From positions 2,976,001-3,040,000 of the forward strand of contig NZ_WOWL01000001.1 of assembly GCF_009741265.1 (NCBI RefSeq): a DNA stretch of 64,000 nt, read 5' to 3'. The DNA comes from Pseudarthrobacter sp. GA104 (lineage in GTDB: Bacteria; Actinomycetota; Actinomycetes; Actinomycetales; Micrococcaceae). Made by a program: the position numbers and the translations under genes. The notes under the pieces are model-generated. The model did no database searches and had not been told where the DNA came from. It was given only the letters and a program-made list of their open reading frames with translations. Shown piece after piece: positions 15,699-23,100 of the stretch (the first letter of the stretch is position 1; each line of letters starts with the position of its first letter).

Positions 15699-17797
15699 GA
15701 ACGGTTCCCCTGCTGGTTGATGAGTGCTTCGATGTCGGTGGTGCCCAGGATCCCGTCGGCTACGAAAACGGTGATGCTGCGCTGGACCGGACGGCCCGGT
15801 TCGGCGATGACCGGGGTGTCCCAGGCGAGGGATTGGCCGACGCCCGGGTAGCCGTCCACGCGGACGAACCAGGGGTCGGTGGAGCCCTCAGCGGCGACGA
15901 AGACGAGCGTGGCGCTGCCGGCGGGTGCCCCGGCGCCTGATGCCCCGCCGACTGGCGCGCCGCCGTCGAACTTTGCAGCCCAGGCGAGCCAGGGCGTCAC
16001 CGAACCGTGCACCCCGGACTCGCCGGAACCGGCGGACGTCCATACGGTGGCGGCCTCGCACGCGGGCAGCCGCCAGAAGAACCCGCCGTAGCCGCCTTCA
16101 AGGCGGCCGTTGGAGCCGGGGCTCCCGAGGCTGACGGGCTGGCCGCCCGCGGGGGAGAGGGCGAAGTCCAGGGACATTCGCCAGATGGACGGGCTGACGC
16201 CGGCCCAGGTCCAGGTGCGCTCCTCGACGAGCACCGGCGCGCCGTCGGGACCGTTCCAGCCCAGGAGTTCCTGTAGCTTCCCGTCCCGTCCGCCCGTCCG
16301 GGCAGCTGTTTCTTCGACGAGGGTGTCCCGGACCGTGATGCTGCCGTGGTCCGGGCGCCAGACGTACTGGCCGGCTTCACGGGTATAGGTACGGCCGCCC
16401 CAGAAGTTGATGCCGTCCACGTCCTGCAGCGCCACCCCGACGCCGAGATGCCACACGTGGTCAAGCGGCTGGTGGTCCGTCACCACCGTGCCCGCCAGGG
16501 TCCGGACGGGATGCAGGTAGGGGCGGGGCGAGGACACTGCCCGGATCCGGCTGCCGTCCTGGTACCCGGCAACGGGCTTGCGGTCCACAGTGAGCGTGCG
16601 GGCCGGCGGCAGGTCCCGGGCCCAGCGAACACCCAGCTCGGCGAAGGTGGCCTGGGCCTTGAGGGCCCTTTCGATGACGGCTGCGATGCCGTCAACCACG
16701 GGGTGGGCGTCGTCGCCTTCGCCCTCCCAGATGACATGTTCCGGCGGGATGGGCTGCGGCGCCGGGGCCGTCCGGATGGCTTCCAGCACTGTAGTGAAGG
16801 CGCCGGTGTCCGCCAGCGAACACAGCAGCGGCGTGCCCGTGGAGCGCGCGGCCAACAGGTTCTCCAGCAGGTCCGTACGGCCGAACGTCTCCCGGCGCTC
16901 GCCGTCCGCGGTGCTGAAGACCACCTGGTCCTCGGTGTAGAAGAAGGTGATTTCGCCCTGGGTGCCGTGCACCGTCACGGACGGGTTCTGCTGCTCCGGC
17001 GCGCACAGCGTCAGCCCGCAGGTGACGGTGGTTCCGCCGGCGGTGCGCACGCGGAGGACGGAGGTGTCGTCGCTCTCGGTATCGTGTGCCCGGTACAGGT
17101 CCGTCTCCACCGATTCCACGTCCGCCAGGGTGTGCGCCCCGGCCAGGTGGAGCGCCGTGGCCACGGCGTGGGCCAGGGCGTTGGTTGCCACCCCGTCCAC
17201 CACGTCGGTGCCGTCCAGGTTGCGCTTTCCGGCCCAGCGGGAGCGCTTGAAGTACGCCTTGCTGCGCACCCATTCGCCCCTTGCGCTCACGCCGAGGATG
17301 TCTCCGATGCCGCCTGATGCGACGTGCGCCCGGATGGCGGGAAGCGCGTGGGACCCGAAGCTTTGGAAGCCCACCTGGACCAGGCGTCCCGCGGTTTCGG
17401 CTGCGGCCAGCATTTCCCGGAACTGGGCCAGCGAGGCCACCGGCGGCTTTTCCACATAGACGTCCTTGCCCGCTGACAGGGCTGCGAGGGCCAGGGGAGC
17501 ATGGGTCTGGATGGGGGTGGCGAGAATGACGACGTCGACGCCGGGGTCTGCTGCCAGCAGTTGGGCCAGGTTGTCGAACACAGTTACGGATTTCGCGAGC
17601 CGTCCAGGGGCCGGCGGGTTGGGGTCCGCGACGGCGACGAGTTCCACGGTGCCGGCCTGTTCGAGCCTGGCGAGGTTGGCGAGGTGTTGTTCGCCGAAGC
17701 CGTGGACGCCCACCAGGGCGATGCGCTGGACGCCCCCGGGGGCGGCACCTCCCGTGGCGTGGCGGCCGCGCTGCGCTGTGGCGGATTGATCAATCAT
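15695..17797 (-). CDS. Gfo/Idh/MocA oxidoreductase fused to DUF6807 (PmoA-like) domain
   Basis: A 700-residue two-domain protein. Residues ~25-380 are a Gfo/Idh/MocA oxidoreductase: IALVGVHGFGEQHLANL for the nucleotide fold, VEKPPVASL for the EKP motif and NALAHAVATALHL in the active-site half. Residues ~395-690 match the DUF6807/PmoA pattern, with PLDHVWHLGVGVALQDV followed by INFWGG. The function of DUF6807 is not established; fusion with a sugar oxidoreductase and an esterase gene alongside suggests handling of a modified sugar. The N-terminal half is closely similar to the enzyme at 35872-37110, which lacks the second domain. Both ends overlap neighbouring genes by 4 bases. Confidence 0.85.
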   Translation of the reverse strand: MIDQSATAQRGRHATGGAAPGGVQRIALVGVHGFGEQHLANLARLEQAGTVELVAVADPNPPAPGRLAKSVTVFDNLAQLLAADPGVDVVILATPIQTHAPLALAALSAGKDVYVEKPPVASLAQFREMLAAAETAGRLVQVGFQSFGSHALPAIRAHVASGGIGDILGVSARGEWVRSKAYFKRSRWAGKRNLDGTDVVDGVATNALAHAVATALHLAGAHTLADVESVETDLYRAHDTESDDTSVLRVRTAGGTTVTCGLTLCAPEQQNPSVTVHGTQGEITFFYTEDQVVFSTADGERRETFGRTDLLENLLAARSTGTPLLCSLADTGAFTTVLEAIRTAPAPQPIPPEHVIWEGEGDDAHPVVDGIAAVIERALKAQATFAELGVRWARDLPPARTLTVDRKPVAGYQDGSRIRAVSSPRPYLHPVRTLAGTVVTDHQPLDHVWHLGVGVALQDVDGINFWGGRTYTREAGQYVWRPDHGSITVRDTLVEETAARTGGRDGKLQELLGWNGPDGAPVLVEERTWTWAGVSPSIWRMSLDFALSPAGGQPVSLGSPGSNGRLEGGYGGFFWRLPACEAATVWTSAGSGESGVHGSVTPWLAWAAKFDGGAPVGGASGAGAPAGSATLVFVAAEGSTDPWFVRVDGYPGVGQSLAWDTPVIAEPGRPVQRSITVFVADGILGTTDIEALINQQGNRS

Positions 17798-18969
17798 GAG
17801 GTGGGTCCTTGGTAGCTGAAGGGAGGAAGGGTTTTAGGGTCTTTGGCGCCGAGCGAGGCGGACAGGAAATCGATCGCTTCCTGTTGCATGCCTGCGGTGA
17901 AGACGTGGCCGCCGGGCCAGAAGCTCCCGGTGTAGCTGTCGGGGCTGTGCAGGGACTCCAGTATGCGGTGGGCGCCGCGCATGCCGTCTTCAGGGAAGAG
18001 CTGGTCCGCCAGTGCGTACTGCACCAGCAGGCGGCGGGCCGCGGCCCGGGCGGAGAGTTCCGGCCAGTCACCCAGCTTCCACAGCCCCGGCGTCTGCAGC
18101 AGCCATGAATGGGCGTCGAGGTAGGCGGGCAGAAGCGACTGGAAAGTGGTCATCATGCACGTCACCACGTAGCTCTTGATGCGGGGGCTCAGCGCGGCGA
18201 GGGCCAGGGACCGGCCCCCGCCGCCGGAGAAGCCGATGCAGCCGAGCCTTTGCTGGTCCACGTCCGGCAGCGAGGCGAGGATCTCCAGGGCTGCGAGGTC
18301 GTCGTGGGCCACCATTCCGGCGAGGCTGGTGCCCAGCAGGCCGGCGGTCTTGGCCACGGTTTCCTCGTGGAATCCGGCGGCGGCGTTGTACACGTCGGCC
18401 TCGGAAGGTACGACGCCGTCCTGCCGCCACTGCGCCTGCCTCGCCTCCAGTGCGTCGGCCGTCCGCCAAGCCGGAACCGATAGGTCAAAACGGCGGTTGC
18501 CCCAGCCGAACGTGTCGTGGGCCAGGACGGCGGAACCGGCACGGGCCAGGTCCGTGGCCAGGGCGCGGCCGCCGTAATGGCCGGCCCGGGCGTTTTTCGC
18601 GGAGGGATGGGACTTGCGGAGTTCAACCAGCCGGTCCGCGCCGCCGAACTTGTTGCCGCCGTGGCAGTGCAGTGCCAGGATGCCGGGCAGCGGCCCGGAA
18701 GCGCCGGCCGGGCGGATCAGCCAGCCCGTACTCCGGGGACCGAAGCCCAACTGCCAGCTGAGCTGGGAGGTGGTGACGCCGTCGTACGTCTCCTCCCACT
18801 GGACGGTCACGTCAGGAGACGCCGGCGCCCCGGGCACGCCGAGGGCGTCCGCAAGTTCCTGGGCTGCAATGGTGGCAGCCTGGTAGCGGGGGTGCTGCTG
18901 GACATAGGCGGGCCAGTCTTCGTAGCCGGCGATGGCGCTGGGCCTGACGCGCTGGCTGCTACCTGTCAT
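17794..18969 (-). CDS. acetylxylan-esterase-like alpha/beta hydrolase
   Basis: A 391-residue alpha/beta hydrolase and the first gene of the three-gene operon. The nucleophile elbow is GCIGFSGGGGRSL (Ser near residue 241), an oxyanion/HGG region is LALHCHGGNKFGG near 105, and the C-terminal SFWPGGHVF supplies the likely catalytic His. There is no signal peptide, so it acts in the cytosol, probably removing acetyl or similar esters from an imported glycoside. The ATG at 18969 is chosen because upstream sequence lacks family similarity. The stop overlaps the next start by ATGA. Confidence 0.75.
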   Translation of the reverse strand: MTGSSQRVRPSAIAGYEDWPAYVQQHPRYQAATIAAQELADALGVPGAPASPDVTVQWEETYDGVTTSQLSWQLGFGPRSTGWLIRPAGASGPLPGILALHCHGGNKFGGADRLVELRKSHPSAKNARAGHYGGRALATDLARAGSAVLAHDTFGWGNRRFDLSVPAWRTADALEARQAQWRQDGVVPSEADVYNAAAGFHEETVAKTAGLLGTSLAGMVAHDDLAALEILASLPDVDQQRLGCIGFSGGGGRSLALAALSPRIKSYVVTCMMTTFQSLLPAYLDAHSWLLQTPGLWKLGDWPELSARAAARRLLVQYALADQLFPEDGMRGAHRILESLHSPDSYTGSFWPGGHVFTAGMQQEAIDFLSASLGAKDPKTLPPFSYQGPTS

Positions 18970-19191
18970 TGGCTGGCCTCCTGTTCGGATGTGGTTTTGA
19001 TGGCGTGGATCAAACGGGGACCAACCGGGGGTCAGGCCGGCTTGGAGCTGGCTTCTTGAAGCCCCTTTCGCGCCGTCCTGCGGCGAGATCTTCCCGAACA
19101 GCACATCCGCGCCAAGACAGATTCCGTGAGACGGAACCGCACTGTTGCGTCCCCTGGGCCCTTCGATTCTATTCGTAGTGACAGACAACGC

Positions 19192-19205
19192 GGAAAGCGT
19201 TTTCT
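19192..19205. promoter_or_regulatory. LacI-type operator before the hydrolase/ABC divergent pair
   Basis: GGAAAGCGTTTTCT is identical to site 3 at 8335. It lies in the 18970-19492 divergent region, in which I see no gene other than a small possible ORF at 19407. Confidence 0.65.
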
Positions 19206-19237
19206 CAAAAACTAGCAAAGGGCTATACACGAGTCAA

Positions 19238-19251
19238 GAAACCGTTTACTT
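19238..19251. promoter_or_regulatory. second LacI-type operator, weaker
   Basis: AGAAACCGTTTACT is a palindrome-like site around CG, 46 bases from the preceding one. Confidence 0.5.
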
Positions 19252-19406
19252 TGGTACGGAGCCGCTTTTTCAAACCCCCACCTCCCGGCGGCGCGGGGCC
19301 TCCCACTGCCAATAATTTGGCGAGGATGCCGCCCCGCAGCGGGATCACACCTCCGCCCAGGGCGGAAACCACCAACGTGGAGGCCACGATGACCAAAGGA
19401 GACCAC

Positions 19407-19496
19407 ATGGCCGCTAAGCACATACCGGAGGTACCGCGCCCGGCAGGAATGCCGGCAGCAGCGGTGCCATCAAGACGAATGGGGCGCCACCAGTGA
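19407..19496 (+). CDS. possible 29-residue upstream ORF coupled to the permease
   Basis: An ATG at 19407 with AAAGGAG upstream begins a 29-codon frame (MAAKHIPEVPRPAGMPAAAV...) whose TGA (19494-19496) overlaps the GTG start of the permease (19493). It has a better ribosome site than the permease itself. It may be a translational coupler, or the true start of the operon may be different. No family is recognised. Confidence 0.35.
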   Translation: MAAKHIPEVPRPAGMPAAAVPSRRMGRHQ

Positions 19497-20437
19497 GCGC
19501 CATCAGCGAACTCAGCTCCATTACCCGGCGAAAGGGCAAACTCACCGCCGCGGAAAAGAAGGCCAACGGCAGGGATAACAAGGCCGCTTATATCTTCCTG
19601 CTGCCATGGCTGGTGGGCCTGGTGGCGATCACCATCGGCCCCATGCTGATGTCCCTGTACCTGTCCTTCACCGACTACAACCTCCTCCAGCCTCCGGAAT
19701 GGGTGGGCCTGGACAACTTCACCCGCATGCTCACGGACGCCCGGCTGCACAACTCGCTTGGCGTGACCTTCACGTACGTGTTCATCGGGGTCCCGCTCCA
19801 GCTTGCGGTGGCGCTGCTGATTGCCCTCGTCCTGGACAAAGGCCTGCGAGGCCTGCCGTTCTACCGCTCGGTGTTCTACCTGCCGTCCCTGCTGGGCGGC
19901 TCGGTTGCCGTCGCTATCCTCTGGAAGCAGATTTTCGGCACCACCGGCCTGGTGAACCAGGTCCTCGCCATGTTCGGCATCCAGGGGCCCGGCTGGATTT
20001 CTGACCCGAGTACGGCGCTGGGCTCGATTATCCTGCTGCACGTCTGGACCTTTGGCGCCCCCATGATCATCTTCCTGGCCGGCCTGCGCCAGATCCCGAA
20101 CATGTACTACGAGGCAGCCAGGGTTGACGGTGCCACCACCCTCCAGCAGTTCTGGCGGATTACCCTCCCCATGCTGAGCCCGATCATCTTCTTCAACCTC
20201 GTGCTGCAGATCATCGGGTCCTTCCAGTCGTTCACCCAGGCGTTCATCGTCTCGGGCGGCAACGGCGGCCCTTCGGACTCCACGATGTTCTTCACCCTGT
20301 ACCTCTACCAAAAGGGCTTCGGCCAGTTCGACATGGGCTACGCCTCCGCCATGGCGTGGATCCTGCTGGTGATCATCGGTGTGTTCACCGCCATCAACTT
20401 CATCGCTTCTAAGTATTGGGTTTTCTATGACGACTAA
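19493..20437 (+). CDS. carbohydrate ABC transporter permease (MalF/UgpA type)
   Basis: Inner-membrane permease of a CUT1 sugar importer, 314 residues. It has the MalF-type first helix (YIFLLPWLVGLVAITIGPML), and the ATPase-coupling EAA loop YYEAARVDGATTLQQFWRIT near residue 203. It starts with GTG and its end overlaps the second permease by 11 bases. The substrate-binding protein is encoded downstream at 21608; no ATPase gene is near, so it probably relies on a shared MsiK/MsmX-like ATPase. Confidence 0.9.
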   Translation: MSAISELSSITRRKGKLTAAEKKANGRDNKAAYIFLLPWLVGLVAITIGPMLMSLYLSFTDYNLLQPPEWVGLDNFTRMLTDARLHNSLGVTFTYVFIGVPLQLAVALLIALVLDKGLRGLPFYRSVFYLPSLLGGSVAVAILWKQIFGTTGLVNQVLAMFGIQGPGWISDPSTALGSIILLHVWTFGAPMIIFLAGLRQIPNMYYEAARVDGATTLQQFWRITLPMLSPIIFFNLVLQIIGSFQSFTQAFIVSGGNGGPSDSTMFFTLYLYQKGFGQFDMGYASAMAWILLVIIGVFTAINFIASKYWVFYDD

Positions 20438-21368
20438 GCTGGAGACGCTGCCCGCCTCGGACAAGAAGTCCGGAGGTGCCGGCAAGCCTACGAACCATCG
20501 CAAGCCCCGCGAGTCCCGCGGAACACTGGCCTTCAGCAAGGCCCAGCGCGGCAAGGCCCTGATGAAGCACGCCGTCCTGATCCTTGCCGGCGGGTTGATG
20601 ATCTACCCCCTGCTGTGGATGGTGGTTTCATCACTTCGTCCCAACGAGCTGATCTTCCGCGAACCCGGACTCTGGCTCAACAGCCTGGAAATGAGCAACT
20701 ACACCTCAGGCTGGTCGGCCCTGACGCATCCCTTCGGCCACTACATGATCAACTCCGCGATTGTGGTGATTGGCTCGATCCTCGGCAACCTGGTCTCCTG
20801 CTCCATGGCCGCGTACGCCTTCGCCCGTCTTCAGTTCACCGCGAAGAAGCTGCTGTTCGGCATCATGCTGCTGACCATCATGCTGCCGTTCCATGTGGTG
20901 ATCGTTCCCCAGTACATCCTTTTCTCGCAGATCGGCTGGGTGAATACGTTCTGGCCGCTGATCGTGCCCAAGCTGCTGGCCACCGAAGCGTTCTTTGTCT
21001 TCCTTATGGTCCAGTTCATCCGCGGCATTCCCCGGGAGCTGGATGAGGCCGCAAGGATCGACGGCGCAGGCCACCCCCGCATCTTCCTGCGGGTCATCCT
21101 GCCGCTGATGGTCCCGGCCCTGGCCACCACCACAATCTTCACGTTCATCTGGACGTGGAACGACTTTTTCGGCGCCCTGATCTACCTGACGGACCCCGAC
21201 ATGTTCACGGTTCCTGTCGCACTGCGCGCCTTCGTGGATTCGCAGTCGGCTACGAGCTGGGGATCGCTGTTCGCGATGTCCATCGTGTCGCTCCTGCCGG
21301 TCTTCCTCGTGTTCCTCTTCGGCCAGCGGTTCCTCATCAAGGGCATTGCCACCACAGGCATCAAATAG
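20427..21368 (+). CDS. carbohydrate ABC transporter permease (MalG/UgpE type)
   Basis: Second permease of the importer, 313 residues. After a charged N-terminal tail of ~45 residues come six probable helices; the EAA loop is ELDEAARIDGAGHPRIFLRV near residue 208 and the C terminus ends in LIKGIATTGIK, typical of MalG-type subunits. The ATG lies inside the last codons of the first permease gene (11-base overlap). A strong stem-loop follows at 21423. Confidence 0.9.
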   Translation: MTTKLETLPASDKKSGGAGKPTNHRKPRESRGTLAFSKAQRGKALMKHAVLILAGGLMIYPLLWMVVSSLRPNELIFREPGLWLNSLEMSNYTSGWSALTHPFGHYMINSAIVVIGSILGNLVSCSMAAYAFARLQFTAKKLLFGIMLLTIMLPFHVVIVPQYILFSQIGWVNTFWPLIVPKLLATEAFFVFLMVQFIRGIPRELDEAARIDGAGHPRIFLRVILPLMVPALATTTIFTFIWTWNDFFGALIYLTDPDMFTVPVALRAFVDSQSATSWGSLFAMSIVSLLPVFLVFLFGQRFLIKGIATTGIK

Positions 21369-21422
21369 CAGTCCCGGCTTTTACACGCCTCCCTCGCCGG
21401 CCGCGGTACTAACTGCGCTGCA

Positions 21423-21454
21423 GGAAGCGGCCCGTCCGCCGACGGGCCGCTTCC
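21423..21454 (+). terminator. 14-bp perfect stem-loop after the permease genes
   Basis: GGAAGCGGCCCGTC (21423-21436) pairs perfectly with 21441-21454 across a CGCC loop. There is no T-run, so it may be a Rho-linked terminator or an mRNA-stabilising hairpin that sets different levels for permeases and binding protein. Confidence 0.6.
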
Positions 21455-21478
21455 GAGGTCCATAACATTCTGAAACAT

Positions 21479-21491
21479 CTTGTAATACAAG
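21479..21491. promoter_or_regulatory. CTTGTA palindrome upstream of binding-protein gene
   Basis: CTTGTAATACAAG is a perfect palindrome; a third CTTGTA half-site follows at 21499. The form resembles a GntR-type operator. It lies about 120 bases before the binding-protein start. Confidence 0.5.
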
Positions 21492-21515
21492 TTTGCTACT
21501 TGTATTCTTAGACTA

Positions 21516-21529
21516 AGAAAACGGTTTCC
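21516..21529. promoter_or_regulatory. LacI-type operator upstream of binding-protein gene
   Basis: AGAAAACGGTTTCC is a palindrome-like site around CG and a relative of the sites at 8259 and 19238. It suggests that the binding-protein gene has its own regulated promoter. Confidence 0.6.
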
Positions 21530-21607
21530 CGTTTCGGTGCCACCTCGTTTGAGATTCATCCCCTAACTCCAGCCCCAGCACCAAGATCAAAGAAGATCGG
21601 AGCACCA

Positions 21608-22975
21608 ATGCCGCTTTTTTCCCGCTCTGCCCCTGCTGCAGCCAAGCAGCCGGCAGCAACATCCTCCACGGGCGGACGACGCCCCCGACGTAAGACTGGT
21701 GTAGCAGCAGCTGCTGCCGCCGTCGTCATGGCTCTGAGCCTCAGTGCCTGTGGCGGGGGATCCGGTCAACAAAACGCTGACGGCCCCGTCGAACTCCGTT
21801 TCTCCTGGTGGGGCGGCGACAAGCGGGCCCAGCTGACCCAGGAAGCCATCAAGAAGTTTGAGGCCGAAAACCCCAACATCAAGATCAAGCCGGAATTCGG
21901 TGACTGGAGCGGTTATTGGGACAAGCTTGCCACCCAGGTGGCGGCGAACGATGCCCCGGACATTATCCAGATGGACGAAAAGTACATCACCGAGTACTCC
22001 AGCCGCGGAGCCCTTCTTGACCTGTCCAAGTACGACATCGACACCTCCAAGCTCGACGAAGCGGCACTGAACGCGGGCAAGGGCGAAGACGGCCTGACTG
22101 GCATCGCGGCCGGCATCAACGCCGCCACCATCCTGGCGAACCCGAAGGTTTTTGAGGCTGCCGGTGTTCCGCTGCCTGACGACTCCAAGTGGACCTGGGA
22201 GGACTTTGGGCGGATCGCCTCCGAGGTCACTGCCAAGTCCCCGAAGGGCACCTACGGCGCTGCCGCCTACGGGACCGACGAGGCGTCACTCGGAGTCTGG
22301 CTACGCCAGAACGGCAAGTCCCTCTACACCTCCGATGGCAAGCTGGGCTTCGAGCCGGGCGACATCGCCGAATGGTGGGCGTTCCTGAAGCAGCTCAGCG
22401 AGAACAAGGCCGTTCCGACCGCATCCGAGGTTGTGGAAGCTGAGGCCGCCCCGCTTGACCAGTCCGGACTCGCCACCGGCAAGAACGGCCTGGCATTCTG
22501 GTGGTCCAACCAGGCTCCTGCCTTGGAGAAGGCATCCGGCAGCGACTTGAAGATCCTGCGGTTCCCCAGCAAGACCGGGTCATCCGCCGATGCGAAGCTT
22601 TGGTACAAGGCTTCCCAGTTCTGGTCCGCGTCCTCACGCACCAAGCACCCTGAGGAGACCGCCAAGTTCATCAACTTCCTGGCCAACGACGTCAAGGCCG
22701 GCGAGACCCTGCTGGCTGACCGCGGCGTCTACCCGAACTCCGAGGTCCGTGCGGCCATCGAGTCCAAGCTGACCCCGTCAGACGTGAAGGTGGTCAAGTT
22801 CATCGACCAGATCAAGGACGAACTGGGCGAAGCCCCCGCGCCGCCGCCGAAGGGTGCCGGGGCCATCCAGGAAATCATCAAGCGCTACACTTCCGAGGTT
22901 CTCTTTGAGAGGCTGTCCACGGAGGAAGCCGGCAAGAAGGCCCACGCCGAAATGAAATCCGCAATCAGCAGCTAG
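21608..22975 (+). CDS. carbohydrate ABC transporter substrate-binding lipoprotein
   Basis: A 455-residue extracytoplasmic binding protein of the CUT1/UgpB kind. It has a basic N terminus (GGRRPRRKTG), a hydrophobic stretch and a lipobox ending LSAC (Cys at residue ~47), so it is a membrane-anchored lipoprotein. The mature part begins with LRFSWWGGDKRAQLTQEAI, the usual start of sugar-binding family 1. It completes the importer whose permeases precede it. The sugar is unknown; context points to a pectin-related oligosaccharide or an acylated glycoside. GGAG lies upstream of the ATG. Confidence 0.9.
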   Translation: MPLFSRSAPAAAKQPAATSSTGGRRPRRKTGVAAAAAAVVMALSLSACGGGSGQQNADGPVELRFSWWGGDKRAQLTQEAIKKFEAENPNIKIKPEFGDWSGYWDKLATQVAANDAPDIIQMDEKYITEYSSRGALLDLSKYDIDTSKLDEAALNAGKGEDGLTGIAAGINAATILANPKVFEAAGVPLPDDSKWTWEDFGRIASEVTAKSPKGTYGAAAYGTDEASLGVWLRQNGKSLYTSDGKLGFEPGDIAEWWAFLKQLSENKAVPTASEVVEAEAAPLDQSGLATGKNGLAFWWSNQAPALEKASGSDLKILRFPSKTGSSADAKLWYKASQFWSASSRTKHPEETAKFINFLANDVKAGETLLADRGVYPNSEVRAAIESKLTPSDVKVVKFIDQIKDELGEAPAPPPKGAGAIQEIIKRYTSEVLFERLSTEEAGKKAHAEMKSAISS

Positions 22976-23004
22976 TCTTCACGCCGCCAACACGGCTTGG
23001 GACA

Positions 23005-23036
23005 ACGTGGGTGGGCGCCTCCTCCGCCCACCACGT
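23005..23036 (+). terminator. stem-loop after binding-protein gene
   Basis: Arms 23005-23017 and 23025-23036 (ACGTGG..GGGCG with CGCCCACCACGT) pair with one bulged G. It lies 30 bases past the binding-protein stop. No T-run is seen. Confidence 0.5.
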
Positions 23037-23048
23037 CCGACGGCGGGC

Positions 23049-23100
23049 GGCAGCTTCGCCCCGGCTGGAACCATCAGGTTCCAGCCGGGGCGGAGCTGCC
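23049..23100. terminator. 24-bp inverted repeat between convergent genes
   Basis: Arms 23049-23072 and 23077-23100 pair over 24 bases with one mismatch and a 4-base ATCA loop. The right arm ends at the stop codon of the HNH gene. It probably ends transcription from both sides. Confidence 0.65.
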
